Positions 17,904 to 27,424 of a stretch of DNA of 64,000 nucleotides are shown in pieces. Source of the stretch: Pelagomonas calceolata (taxonomy: Eukaryota; Sar; Pelagophyceae; Pelagomonadales; Pelagomonadaceae). The DNA is taken from positions 2,604,001-2,668,000 of the forward strand of contig CAKKNE010000006.1 in assembly GCA_918797485.1 (NCBI GenBank). The letters are read 5' to 3'. Both the position numbers and the translations under genes were made by a program. The notes beneath the pieces are model-generated. The model saw only the letters and a program-made list of their open reading frames with translations. It did no database searches and had not been told where the DNA came from. Each line of letters opens with the position of its first letter. Position 1 is the first letter of the stretch.

Positions 17904-18376
17904 GGTGTCGCTTGAGCTGGGTGGCGTTCTTAGGGGTTTCCCTTAGAGCGATTCTCCTGCACGGACCACTTCGCCGTCGCAAGGGTTCGTCTAGCGTTCG
18001 TGACTGCTTCCTATCTCACTTGACTCAAGTGAGGGTCCCGAGATCGACTCAGCGTTCGTTTTTCGGCACCAGAAGGTCGTAAGAGTAACCTCAGACACTT
18101 TCAATGTGAAATTTCGACGGATGGGCTGATCTGCACACGAAATTCCTATCTCGATGCTAGCGGCATGTAGACACTAGCCAGCTCCTAAGATGAAGGCTGA
18201 GCGTGCAAAGCGATGCAATAACGCATTGCTTTGCATAACTTTTGATAGGAAACATTAGCATTTGCACACCTGACAGTCGTGGGACACTCCTTGCTGCTGC
18301 AGACAGCCAGTAGCAGCCTCGCCGGAGAGCCCATCATCAAGCGGCGACAGGCGCGCGTGACAATAACCAGCCGCAA
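17904..18376. other. divergent promoter region, no gene seen
   Basis: 473 bp between the SAM-like gene (-) and TRMO (+). A short inverted GTGAG/CTCAC-like stretch occurs near 18017-18033 (CTCACTTGACTCAAGTGAG, a 9-bp perfect inverted repeat around a central base). The CTAG palindrome lies at 18156-18178. Confidence 0.45.
18156..18178. promoter_or_regulatory. CTAG-palindrome motif in divergent promoter
   Basis: GCTAGCGGCATGTAGACACTAGC, split as GCTAGCG and GACACTAGC around ~7 bp. The cores are 17 bp apart, 198 bp upstream of TRMO. The orientation is opposite to that at 1497 and 7677. Confidence 0.55.
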
Positions 18377-19384
18377 ATGACGCTGTCCAGCAACAGCAAA
18401 TCAGCCGCACTTGCAGGAGCAGCCGCCCTCGCCGCCTGCGCCTACGCCTGGCACCTCCGCAAGCGACTAGAAAGAGAGCAGCGGCTCCGCAAGGAGGAGC
18501 GCAAAGGAAGAACAAGAGCTGAGGCCGCCTTACGCAACCTGAGCAAGCAGCGCGACCGCATCCCGACGCAGTCGCTGCGGACAAGGCAAGTGGCCGCGAT
18601 CGGGCACGTCGAGACGCCCTTCGTCAAGCGGAGCGGCACGCCGCGGCAGGGCATGGTCTGCCCGTCGTCGCGCGGCGTCGTCAAACTCGATCAAGCAGCA
18701 CATGCCTGCCTCAGCAGAGCGGCCCTGGACGGCCTCGAGGACTACTCGCACATCTGGGTGCTGTTCGAGTTCCACGCGAATACCGATATGCATTTTAAGG
18801 CCGCGAAAGTCGCGCCGCCTCGAGGCTATGGCGCGAAGGTCGGCTGGCTGGCCACGCGGGCGCCGCATCGAGCGGTCCCCGTCGGCCTGTCCCTTGTGAA
18901 GGTCGATTCTGTGGATGCCAAGAATTTGCATATACACATCTCGGCTTTAGATTTGTGTCACGGGACGCCCGTCTGGGACATAAAACCCTACGTGCCTTGG
19001 GATGCCCCACAAAGTGAAATAAGGTACCCGGCCTGGGTCTCGCGGAACGACGTCCTGAAGGGTGTTCGCTGGGAATCTCAAGCTTTAGATGCCCTACGCA
19101 AGCTCGCGCCGTCTCTACTCGAGACGTACGGCTTCCCGACGGACGCCCTGGACGACGCCCAGAAGACGCTCGAGGAGGTCCTCGTGCAGGACCCGCGCAA
19201 CAAGCGGCGGCGCAAAACGCGGGGCCCGGACGGCGCCGGCGCGGGGACGGGGGCGTCGTACCGCATCCCCTTCGCTGGCTTGGACGTCGACTTCCGCGTC
19301 GACGAGTCGCGCACGGTGGTGGTCGAGGCGGTCGCTCTGGGGGCGGAGGACGGGGACCTGCTGCGGACGGAGGTCGTGGAGTAA
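18377..19384 (+). CDS. TRMO: tRNA (adenine-N6) methyltransferase TRMO/TsaA family
   Basis: The protein has 335 residues. In this family the enzyme methylates the N6 of t6A37 in threonine tRNAs using SAM. Residues 1-~25 are hydrophobic (AALAGAAALAACAYAW), followed by a charged helix to ~60, an arrangement also seen in animal TRMO. The beta-barrel TsaA domain spans ~70-220: AIGHVETPF, RQGMVCPSSRG, GLEDYSHIWVLFEFH, GWLATRAPHRAVPVGLSLVK and LDLCHGTPVWDIKPYVPWD. A C-terminal FRVDESRTVVVEAV segment follows, as in longer eukaryotic forms. The gene is convergent with the EHD gene, with only 34 bp between stops. Confidence 0.9.
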   Translation: MTLSSNSKSAALAGAAALAACAYAWHLRKRLEREQRLRKEERKGRTRAEAALRNLSKQRDRIPTQSLRTRQVAAIGHVETPFVKRSGTPRQGMVCPSSRGVVKLDQAAHACLSRAALDGLEDYSHIWVLFEFHANTDMHFKAAKVAPPRGYGAKVGWLATRAPHRAVPVGLSLVKVDSVDAKNLHIHISALDLCHGTPVWDIKPYVPWDAPQSEIRYPAWVSRNDVLKGVRWESQALDALRKLAPSLLETYGFPTDALDDAQKTLEEVLVQDPRNKRRRKTRGPDGAGAGTGASYRIPFAGLDVDFRVDESRTVVVEAVALGAEDGDLLRTEVVE

Positions 19385-19418
19385 GTTGTTGTGTGTTCGA
19401 TAATACCAAACTTACGCG

Positions 19419-21236
19419 CTACCGCCGCGCCGCCATGGCCTTCTCGAGCAGCTGTGGTATGTCGGTCGCGAACATGCGGTCCATTTCCGCGACTTTTGAT
19501 TTGTCCAATTTCGGAAACTTCGACAGGTCGTCGATTTCTAACAGAGCTTCTCGGAAGTCGTCGACGTCCGGAAAGTCGCCCCGCGTGAGACCGTAGCGAT
19601 TCGCGCACTTCGCGAATTGGCGCGGTAGGTCCGCCAACAACTTCTGCTGCTTCTCTTCTTTGCCGAAGAACTGGGGCATCTGCTTCCGCAGGTAGTGGAT
19701 GAGGTAGCAATGCACTTTCAGCTTCCGAGCTCGTCTTGATAACTCGTTGATCCTTCGCAGGACGGCATTTTTTGGCAAATTTCTCAATTCGTCCAGTAAA
19801 TCATCGCGTTCCCTCGATAGTAGTGCCGTATCCGAACCTCGTCTATGGTCCAAAGGCCGGTCCCAGAAGGAGCCAAGATGGACCCTAACTACCTCTGGAG
19901 TGGAGACGACGCGGCCGAGCTGCCACATCAACGCGCCATAAACCCGCAACAACTGCTGCGGCGTGACCTGGTCCGCCTTGTTCAGCACGACCCTCAACTT
20001 CTGGGCGTGGGGCCGCAGCGCGTCGACCTGCGTGGAACGACACTCTCGCGCGGCCGCGTCGACGGCGTCGCGGCGGCGTGACGTCGCGCTGACGCCATCG
20101 CCGCGACCCAGGCAAGACGCGTGGACGCTCCGATGATCACGACGACGGCATCGCCGCCACCGGATCGAGTTCAAGTTCATTCACAACACTGAGTCACGGA
20201 CGGTAGCCTTCAGTTCATCACTTATATCAAGCTTATGCGCGTCGAACATGACCACGATCATGTCTGACCGCTCCGCGAACCACCGGACGACCTGGGGAAA
20301 GTCGTAGTCCCTGCCTAATCGCTGCTTCGCTCCGCTCAGCACGCCCGGCGTGTCCACGAGCGTCACGTTGTCGAGGATCGGGCAGCCATAGACCTCGGCG
20401 CCCTGGAGCTTCTCGAGGAACGCGTTGCCGAAGCCTTGCAGGCCCGCGAAGGGCTTGTCGTGGCGCATGGCCAGCGCGTTGCCCGGCACGATCCTATCTT
20501 GGTCGTCGGCGCGCATCACGGCCAAGAATCGGTCTGTGGTGGGTTCTGGCCCGATCCGGATGCCCGGGAAGTCTCTCCCCAACAGAGAGCGGATGAAGGA
20601 CGTCTTGCCAACCGAGTACTGCCCCAGCAACAACACCATGGGCTTGGCGTCGAAGTCCGCCGGCCCCATCGGGACACTTGCAAAATGCCCAAACCGCGAC
20701 GCTAATTCCAAAGGGAGCATGCGTCTTTTGTAGAGCTTTTTCAGCTCCCCGAAAAAGTACTCCTTGTCGAAGTGCTCGAACATCTCGGCGTGCGTCTCCT
20801 CCGAGAGGTAGTCCTGCTCTTCGTCCTCTTCTTTGGGTCGTGGTGGCGCGTCCGGGGCGACGGCCTCGGCACCCATCTGCTCCGGCGGCGCCGGCGGCGC
20901 GGCGGGTGGCGGCGGCGGGCGCTGTTGCTGTTGTTGCTGTTGCGGCGGCGGTTGTTGTTGCGGCGCGTAGCCCGGCGGCGCACCGTAGCCCGGCGGCGGA
21001 CCGTAGCTCTGCGGTGGTCGTCGCGGCGCGTCCGGCGGGTACGCGTCCGGCGGGTAGCGCTGCGGCGGCGGCGGCGGTTGCCGATCAGGTGGCGTGCCAT
21101 ACCGCGGCGGTGCGTCGTTCGGCGGGTAGCGCTGCGGCGCTGCGCCCGGCGCGCCGCCGTGCTTAGACGGAGACCACTGCTGCTGGCCTGCAGCCAGGCC
21201 CAGCAGCAGCAAAGCGATGCAAGCGCGTTGCCGCAT
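19419..21236 (-). CDS. EHD-type dynamin-like ATPase with signal peptide (two exons)
   Basis: Exons 21236-20190 and 20027-19419 give 551 residues. The G domain is clear: [16 protein letters not shown] (P-loop, ~203), EPTTDRF (switch I), [13 protein letters not shown] and [24 protein letters not shown]. The intron joins [12 protein letters not shown] to [11 protein letters not shown], as the family needs. The helical part continues to [19 protein letters not shown] and stops after [17 protein letters not shown], so the C-terminal EH domain of animal EHDs is absent. Oddly, the N-terminus has a signal peptide ([14 protein letters not shown]) and a ~95-residue Pro/Gln/Tyr-rich region with RYPP repeats, so the protein may act inside the secretory route or plastid envelope instead of at the plasma membrane. 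EHDs tubulate membranes using ATP. Confidence 0.88.
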
Positions 21237-21633
21237 GGCGTCTACTGTTCAGCGGCAATATGAATCAGCATGCAAACCCAGCATTAAACGCGATCGTCGC
21301 GCTCTACGCCGTGCAGCAACAGGAGAGATGGCTGCTGCTCCAAGTGGCGGCTATTTGTTGGGCCTCAAGAGACGTCGTTTGCGGTTCAGGAGGTCTCCTG
21401 GCTGCTGCGGACGGGTGTCTTTCGCGACGCGGCTCCAGTCGCGCAGCACAGGCTGCCTTGCCCACCATGCTCCATGCTGCCAAACGCAGGGCCGGCACTG
21501 GCCGCGGGGCAGCGTGAAAAATGATTCCCCAGAGCAACTGATGCGCCACGCGCTGCCGCAGCTTGATACCATAGCTTGGTATGGAGTAGCCATTGGTCTG
21601 GAGTAGCTCACAGATAGCCCACACCTAACAAAC
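21237..21633. other. divergent promoter region, no CTAG palindrome found
   Basis: 397 bp between the EHD gene and the TPR gene. No gene is supported. An inverted repeat ATACCA-TAGCT-TGGTAT is at 21566-21582. Confidence 0.4.
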
Positions 21634-23742
21634 ATGGGCGCTGGCGGCTCGACGGAAGGCGCACACCTCACCAGAGGCACCAGCAAAAACAACCTCGGCG
21701 TGCTGTTTGACCGCGAGGCCGAGGAGGCCTTCCATGCCGCCGCGACTGGTCCGGAAGACGAACTCGCCGTGCCCTGGTCCGTGGCCGACGCGTACGTGAA
21801 GACGCGCGACGAGCGCTGGCGCGACCCGAAGCACGTCTTGTTTCAGAATCTGAAACAATTCCGCGTCGCGCGGGTCGAGATCGAGAAGATCGCGAACGAG
21901 AAGATCAAGGGCACAATCCGTGAGATCCCGTGGCGCGACGGCGACGCGTGCCAACAGCGCGGCCTCGCCGGCAAGCCGGCCGCGTCGCTCGACGCGCTGT
22001 ACGCGATCGCCAACCTGGCGTGCAAAGTCTACCAGGTGATCCTGACGGACATCTGTAAGGGCGGCCCACCCCTGAACCTGGCACCGCTCAAGGGCCGCGC
22101 GCGAGCCGAAGAAAAGGCGCGCAACGAATACGCGGACAAGCAGGCGCCGTGCTACTCGTGGCTCTTCGACATCGTGAGAGGCTCCGTGTACTGCGACCAC
22201 GAGGACGACCTGGTCGCGCTCTGGAAAAAGATCGAGGCGGACCCGCGCATCGAAATTGTCCGAACGAAAAATCGTTTCAATCCCCCAGAATTCAACGGCT
22301 ACCGCGACATCATGATGAACGTGGCCGTTGACGTGGATACGCCTGCCGGGAAGATATCGCACCTCTGCGAGCTCCAGATTCACCTCACTGCAATTAAGAA
22401 GTCGGAGCCGATGCACAAGAGTCACGCCGTCTACGAGTTCTTTCGATCGTTCTTTTTGGGGAACGCAGAGGCGGTCGAGAAGCGGCTGGACATGTTCTGC
22501 GCGCTGCCCGTCGACGACGCTAAAGATGCGGACGAGCTTGTGGACCACGTGCTCGGGTCCGACGCGGACGCGAGTTTGCTCGAGGGGCTCTGTGAATTGC
22601 TCACGTCGATCCAGGAGAACGCGGGCGTCGTGAAAGTCCGGGAAGCCATCTTAGCGGAGCATGAGCGCGAGTTTGGCGCGGAGAGCAAGGAGGTGGGCGG
22701 GGCGCTGTATGATCTTGGGCTCGCGTACTATGATCTCGGCAACCAAGCCAAGAATCGCGACGTGCTGGAGCGCGCGCTCCCGATCTACGAGCGCGAGTAC
22801 GGTAGTGACAGCACGGAGATGTCCGGTTTGTTGAATAATCTCGGGAACGCGTACGGCTTTTTAGGCGACCACGCGAAGTCGCGAGACATTTATGAGCGCG
22901 CGCTCGCGATCGACGAGCGGGCGTACGGCCGTGACCACCCGGAAGTGGCCCCCACGCTGACGAGCCTCGGGGACGCGCACAACCAATTGGGCGACTACGC
23001 CAAGGCGCGAGACATGCTAGAGCGCGCGCTCGCGATCAAGGAGCGGGCGTACGGCCGCGATCACGTGAATGTGGCCAGCACGCTGACGAACCTCGGGACC
23101 GCGTACGGCGCCTTAGGCGACCCCGCGAAGGCGCGAGACATGCTGGAACGCGCGCTCGCGATCGACGAGCGGACGTACGGCCGCGACCACCCGGAAGTGG
23201 CCAAGACGCTGGAGAACCTTGGGTGTGCGTACGGCGACTTAGGCGACAACGCGAAGCTGCGAGACATGCTGGAGCGCGTGCTCGCGATCAAGGAGCGGGC
23301 GTACGGCAGCGAGCACCCGAGTGTGGCCATCACGCTGAATAACCTCGGGACCGCGTACTGCGACTTAGGCGACCCCGCGAAGGCGCGAGATGTCCTGGAG
23401 CGCGCGCTCGCGATCGACGAGCGGGCGTACGGCCGCGACCACGCGGACGTGGCCGGCACGCTGATGAACCTTGGGTGTGCGTACGGCGACTTGGGCGACC
23501 CGGCGAAGAAGCGAGACATGCTGGAGCGCGCGCTCGCGATCGAGGAGCGGGCGTACGGCCCCGATCACATTGATATAGCCCCCTCGCTGTTCAACCTCGG
23601 AAGCTTGCACGAGGATCTAGGCGAGAAGGCTAAGGCGCGCGAGTTCATCGCGCGCGCTCTCGCGATTGCCGAGCGCACATACGGAAGCGACCATCCTCGT
23701 ACCGATATGTGCCGAAGGCACCTCGCCAAATTATCATCGTGA
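21634..23742 (+). CDS. RelA/SpoT-like domain fused to kinesin-light-chain-type TPR array
   Basis: The protein has 702 residues in one exon. MGAGGSTE at the N-terminus could be myristoylated. Residues ~110-270 resemble a RelA/SpoT-like nucleotidyltransferase fold: KGRARAEEKARNEY, WLFDIVRGSVYCDHEDD, RTKNRFNPPEFNGYRDIMMNVAV and CELQIHL. This arrangement is found in algal and oomycete proteins; whether it makes (p)ppGpp is unknown. Residues ~335-700 are eight full 42-residue TPR units of the pattern NLG-x-AY-x-x-LGD-x-AK with RALAIxERxYGxDHPxVA, plus a partial last one. This is the kinesin-light-chain/NPHP3 TPR type, used for protein binding. The near-identical repeats imply recent unit duplication. 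Confidence 0.8.
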   Translation: MGAGGSTEGAHLTRGTSKNNLGVLFDREAEEAFHAAATGPEDELAVPWSVADAYVKTRDERWRDPKHVLFQNLKQFRVARVEIEKIANEKIKGTIREIPWRDGDACQQRGLAGKPAASLDALYAIANLACKVYQVILTDICKGGPPLNLAPLKGRARAEEKARNEYADKQAPCYSWLFDIVRGSVYCDHEDDLVALWKKIEADPRIEIVRTKNRFNPPEFNGYRDIMMNVAVDVDTPAGKISHLCELQIHLTAIKKSEPMHKSHAVYEFFRSFFLGNAEAVEKRLDMFCALPVDDAKDADELVDHVLGSDADASLLEGLCELLTSIQENAGVVKVREAILAEHEREFGAESKEVGGALYDLGLAYYDLGNQAKNRDVLERALPIYEREYGSDSTEMSGLLNNLGNAYGFLGDHAKSRDIYERALAIDERAYGRDHPEVAPTLTSLGDAHNQLGDYAKARDMLERALAIKERAYGRDHVNVASTLTNLGTAYGALGDPAKARDMLERALAIDERTYGRDHPEVAKTLENLGCAYGDLGDNAKLRDMLERVLAIKERAYGSEHPSVAITLNNLGTAYCDLGDPAKARDVLERALAIDERAYGRDHADVAGTLMNLGCAYGDLGDPAKKRDMLERALAIEERAYGPDHIDIAPSLFNLGSLHEDLGEKAKAREFIARALAIAERTYGSDHPRTDMCRRHLAKLSS
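22638..23700 (+). repeat. tandem 126-bp TPR-coding repeats
   Basis: About eight units of 126 bp (42 codons) run head to tail. The most alike units (22880-23560) share words such as CGCGCGCTCGCGATCGACGAG and GCGTACGGC at the same offset. Divergence is mainly at the solvent-facing codons. Confidence 0.85.
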
Positions 23743-23869
23743 GCTAGAGCCGCTTTCACCTCCTCTACAGATATCGAGTCCTCTCCGTCCCAGGCGCGAA
23801 ACGCCTCCGTATATGCGGTTCCCCCCACGCGCTGCCGACGCGACATGACTAAAGAAAGAACACTTAATC

Positions 23870-25036
23870 TCAGAGCAGCTCCGCCGTCTGCTCCGCGATG
23901 AGGCCGTGCGCCTTCAGCGACTTCGACGAGAGCGTGTCGATCTGCTCGATGAGGTGGGAGATCTGGCCCGCGTCGAGGACCCGCGGCTGCACCCAGGACA
24001 CCTCGACGACCTGCGCCACCTCGTCGATGACGCCCTTCACTAAGCCGAGAGCCATCGCCCGCATCGCGAGCCACTCCACATGATCCAGGTCCAGCCTCGC
24101 GCGCGACGCGATCGCCTGAAACGAAATCGCCCGTTGATGCGCCGGCGTCTCGAACACCAAGTTCATAAAAGCCAAGAGAGCGATCTTCTCCTTGACGAAG
24201 GGCGCCTTCGCTCTGAGAGCGGGCTGTTTCAAATACTCGTCCTTGTTCTTGCCGAGGCAGTCGTTAAAGGCATCGACGTCGCCCGCCGCAAAAATACGTA
24301 AAAGGTCGCCGAGCCAGGCGTTCGGCGTGTGGTTCAGGGCGTCGAGGATGGGCGTCGCGAGGACCTCGCCGAAGTTGTAGACGCCTTCACCAGACAAAGC
24401 GGCTAGGGCCACATCCGTCGCGAGAATACGTCTTTTGTTCAGGGGCATGTCGTCGGCCGACGCGTAGCTCAACAACGAGAGTGCTGCTCGGTAGAAGGCT
24501 TCCGGCGGTCCCACCAACTTGCGGTAGTCGGAGGCCGCGGCGTAGTACTTCCGAAACACGGCCGTGTCCGTCGTGCCCGTGAGGCCGTCCATTGTCGGCT
24601 TGGCCTCCTCCAGGGCCTTCTTTACTTGTTCTAAGGCATTCGCGTCGGCGCCGCGCAGTGCCAACAACGCCGCCTCCATCTCGAGGTACAACGAGGGCTC
24701 CGCACCTAACCTACCGCGCTTGTCCTCGACGGCCTTCTTGAGCCTCTCGATGCCCTCCTGGGCGCTGATGACGGTGGAGTCGACCGCACCGACCACCAGG
24801 TCCCCCAGAATCATGGCGTACTGGAGCTGGTTGAGCTTGGCCTCGACCTTCGACAGGAACTTCTCCTCCAGATCGAGCAAGAGCTGGCCCCGTTGCCTCG
24901 CGGCGTCGGACTGCACAAAAGTTCGCAATGCCGTCGTGAGCTCGTGGTAGAGCTTTTTGCTGAAGAGCTCGCCGAGCGCGGCGAGGTCCTCGGCGACCTC
25001 GGGCGTGGCCTGGGCTTGGGTCTCGACGAAGTCCAT
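23870..25036 (-). CDS. PSMD13: 26S proteasome lid subunit Rpn9 (PSMD13)
   Basis: The protein has 388 residues, the usual length. The N-terminal helical repeats include LGELFSKKLYHELTTALRTFV and LEEKFLSKVEAKLNQLQYA. The C-terminal PCI region contains KEKIALLAFMNLVFETPAHQRAISFQAIA and LDHVEWLAMRAMALGLVKGVIDEV, then VSWVQPRVLD. These match the family well. It is part of the lid that docks deubiquitinase Rpn11. Single exon. The promoter is shared with the methyltransferase gene at 25375. Confidence 0.93.
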   Translation of the reverse strand: MDFVETQAQATPEVAEDLAALGELFSKKLYHELTTALRTFVQSDAARQRGQLLLDLEEKFLSKVEAKLNQLQYAMILGDLVVGAVDSTVISAQEGIERLKKAVEDKRGRLGAEPSLYLEMEAALLALRGADANALEQVKKALEEAKPTMDGLTGTTDTAVFRKYYAAASDYRKLVGPPEAFYRAALSLLSYASADDMPLNKRRILATDVALAALSGEGVYNFGEVLATPILDALNHTPNAWLGDLLRIFAAGDVDAFNDCLGKNKDEYLKQPALRAKAPFVKEKIALLAFMNLVFETPAHQRAISFQAIASRARLDLDHVEWLAMRAMALGLVKGVIDEVAQVVEVSWVQPRVLDAGQISHLIEQIDTLSSKSLKAHGLIAEQTAELL

Positions 25037-25272
25037 CGTCGGTCGCGTCCACGCGCGGCGGCTGGCGTCTACGAGGGTGTGCAGCGCTCCTCACGCTCCG
25101 CGCGGCTGGCGTCTTCGACGAGGTCGGTGGTCTGGGGCTCTTGCGCGCGGGGCCAAAATGTAGCGAGCGGCGCCGCGTCGATCAATGGGAGTGACAGCAA
25201 AGCGCAGCGTGCAAAAACAGCTCTGTGCGTGCAACACGCCCGCGATTTCGAGCCGCCGCGGCCCTGGGAGAA

Positions 25273-25294
25273 GCTAGTATGTGTGTACGCTAGC
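25273..25294. promoter_or_regulatory. CTAG-palindrome motif in divergent promoter
   Basis: GCTAGTATGTGTGTACGCTAGC, read as GCTAGTATGTG and TACGCTAGC, with cores 16 bp apart. It is about 80 bp upstream of 25375 (+) and 237 bp from Rpn9 (-). The rest of this 338-bp gap shows nothing else that I can name. Confidence 0.5.
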
Positions 25295-25374
25295 TCTTGC
25301 AGGCTCCCGGCCAAAGCGCACGAGATGCGCATTGATGCCTGCGACCTCACCATTCGGTTATATTTGCAGCATTG

Positions 25375-26244
25375 ATGCGTGCAGCACTCATGCTCCTAGT
25401 CCTGCGGAGGAGCAGCACCTTTGCACCACGCGGCACGCGTTTACTCGTCACGAGACGTGCGGCCAAGGAGCCCGCGGACGACGCAGTGGTCGCGGCCGGC
25501 GCGGCGCAACGACGAGAACGGCTGGACCGCGAACTCGCGGCGCTCGGCTTCGACGCTGAACGGCTGGAGGGCGACGCGGCGCTGCGAGGGAGTGCAGCAC
25601 TCGCGACGTACCGCCGGTTCGTCATCCCGAAGACGGCCAAGGGCCTCAGGGATGCGCTGGCGCCGGCGCGCGCCGCGTCGGTGGCCGTCGACGTTGTTGG
25701 GTTGGCCCGGCAGCACCTTGCGGAGCAGGCGGCCTGGTTGCGGAACCGGGACCGGTCGCTGGAGGAGCGGCCGGAGCCGCCGCACGCGGACCTGGTTGTT
25801 GTTTTAGATGGTCTGCGGAGCGGCGAGAACGTGGGTTCGGTGCTGCGGACGGTCGAGACGGCCGGCGCGGGGCGCGTGATCTGCTGCGGGACGACGCCGG
25901 CGCCGCCTTCACCATCTGTGCTGCGGGCGGCCATGGGCTGCGCGGATCTGGTGACCGTCGAGCGGGCGCCGTCGACGCTCGAGACCGTGTTGGAGTTGCG
26001 GCGGGAGGGCTTTTCGGTCTGGGCGTGCGAGACGACGGAACGCTCAGTTGTCCTGTTCGACACGCCGCCGCCGCGGCCCCTCGCCCTGATCTTCGGCCAC
26101 GAGGAGTTCGGAGTCTCGGTGGACGTCTTAGAGGCATGCGACGCGGTCGTCGAGATTCCCGTGTACGGCCTGAAGAATAGTCTGAACGTCGCCAACGCCG
26201 TGGCGGTGGCTCTGTTTGATGTTGTGCGGCGGTGGCGTAAGTAA
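25375..26244 (+). CDS. SpoU/TrmH-family RNA 2'-O-methyltransferase, organelle-targeted
   Basis: The protein has about 289 residues from the ATG at 25375. The leader MRAALMLLVLRRSSTFAPRG combines a hydrophobic stretch and S-T-F-A-P, close to the ASAFAP plastid signal. The C-terminal SPOUT domain (~residues 140-288) has the three family motifs: VLDGLRSGENVGSVLRTVETAGA (motif 1), ALIFGHEEFGVS (motif 2) and VEIPVYGLKNSLNVANAVAVALFDV (motif 3, which forms the SAM-binding knot). The target could be rRNA or tRNA ribose; I cannot tell which. Confidence 0.88.
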   Translation: MRAALMLLVLRRSSTFAPRGTRLLVTRRAAKEPADDAVVAAGAAQRRERLDRELAALGFDAERLEGDAALRGSAALATYRRFVIPKTAKGLRDALAPARAASVAVDVVGLARQHLAEQAAWLRNRDRSLEERPEPPHADLVVVLDGLRSGENVGSVLRTVETAGAGRVICCGTTPAPPSPSVLRAAMGCADLVTVERAPSTLETVLELRREGFSVWACETTERSVVLFDTPPPRPLALIFGHEEFGVSVDVLEACDAVVEIPVYGLKNSLNVANAVAVALFDVVRRWRK

Positions 26245-26335
26245 TTAACTATGTCGTTAAGCGTAGGGGGAGGGGCGCGTCAAGGGGGACGGAATGTTCT
26301 TGCCCTGGCGGGCACACACAATGTCATGGGGTAGG

Positions 26336-27424
26336 TCAGGCCTGAGGCGGCGGCGGCGGAGGTGCAGCCATCTGTGCGGCCGTGGCGTACGGCACGAGCG
26401 GCTGGAAGGGGTTGAACTGCTGCTGCGACGGAGGCGGCGACGCCGACTCGCGCGCGGGGCTCAGGCCGAAGGCCGGCGTCGCGTGCGGCGTCGACGCGGG
26501 CGTCTGGCCGGGCGTCACGGCGCCGCCGGCGGCCAATAACTGCTGGATGTGGTGCGTGAGGAACTTGACGTGCGTCTCGAGGTCGGACACGCGGTCGAGG
26601 ATGCGCATCGTGTTCGCCAGGAGCTCCGTCGGCTGCTCGTCCGGCGGCAGGTTCGAGAGCACCGCGAGGCGCTGGGCCGCCGCGGCGTTGCGGTGGGCCT
26701 GGCCGCCCGGGTGCGGGCGCGCGACCGTGTGTTCGTGAGAACTCTGCGCCGCCGCCGCCGCGAGGAGGGAGGTCGGCGACTCGAAGCCCGGTTGATAATT
26801 CAAAGGCGCGACGCCACCACCACCCGCGGCGCGCGCGCGCTTTCTTAAGGGATCTCCGGACTGCGGAGCGGGCTCGGCGATGCGCTTCTTCGAGAGTACC
26901 AATAAGCCCGGCGTGATCGCTGGCAATACACCCGCGACGTGCGAGGCATCTGGCGACACTTTCACGCAGAACTTGCGGTCGTCCGCTCTCAATGAACCGA
27001 CTTCAATCCGGTAATCAAAATAGACCACCGCGCCGGGGTTCGGCAGGGTCAGGCGCTTGGCCCCGTCGCCGAGCACCTTCAGCGACTCGGCTTCCCGCCC
27101 GGGACGGGTCTCGAACTTCGACTGGACGACTCTTCCGTCCGGAAAACACAACTCGATCTTGACGGGCACGGCGACGCCGTGGTTCACGCCCTCGACGCGC
27201 ACGCCGCATCTCACATAGTGCTCGGCGCGCGGCGTCGCGTCCTTGTAGAAGATGGGCGCCCGCGGGTTCTCGGGGTGTCTGAGCGCCACGTAGTTCGCTT
27301 GCGCCGCCGAGAACTCGTGGCTCGCAATAATTAAACGGGGGCCGGCGTCCTCGTCGTCGTCCTCGGCCTTCGGCGGCGGCGGAGGTGCCGCGTGGCTCTG
27401 GTTGCGGAGGTCCTCGCGGTTGGC
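26336..27424 (-). CDS. unknown nuclear-type protein, 3' exon(s) only
   Basis: The open frame begins after a good acceptor (CGACGCAG at 27432-27425), and its first residues ANREDLRNQSHAAPPPPP run into the rest. No ATG fits at the start, so at least one upstream exon is missing from my model. It codes 362 residues. Residues ~30-190 (LIIASHEFSAAQANYVALRH to GLLVLSKKR) look like a beta-rich, possibly Ig-like domain that I cannot name. LRKRARA is a possible nuclear signal. A helix (TMRILDRVSDLETHVKFLTHHIQQLL) may dimerise. The tail is Pro/Gln/Ala-rich. A transcription regulator is a guess only. Confidence 0.6.
   Translation of the reverse strand, partial: ANREDLRNQSHAAPPPPPKAEDDDEDAGPRLIIASHEFSAAQANYVALRHPENPRAPIFYKDATPRAEHYVRCGVRVEGVNHGVAVPVKIELCFPDGRVVQSKFETRPGREAESLKVLGDGAKRLTLPNPGAVVYFDYRIEVGSLRADDRKFCVKVSPDASHVAGVLPAITPGLLVLSKKRIAEPAPQSGDPLRKRARAAGGGGVAPLNYQPGFESPTSLLAAAAAQSSHEHTVARPHPGGQAHRNAAAAQRLAVLSNLPPDEQPTELLANTMRILDRVSDLETHVKFLTHHIQQLLAAGGAVTPGQTPASTPHATPAFGLSPARESASPPPSQQQFNPFQPLVPYATAAQMAAPPPPPPQA

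Noticed and set aside
21566-21582. Inverted repeat ATACCA-TAGCT-TGGTAT as a variant of the CTAG promoter palindrome
   Set aside because: It lacks CTAG cores and the 16-18-bp spacing, and occurs once.
22880-23560. TPR DNA repeats as a mobile or satellite array
   Set aside because: The 126-bp period equals exactly one 42-residue TPR and the frame is kept throughout; this is internal gene duplication.
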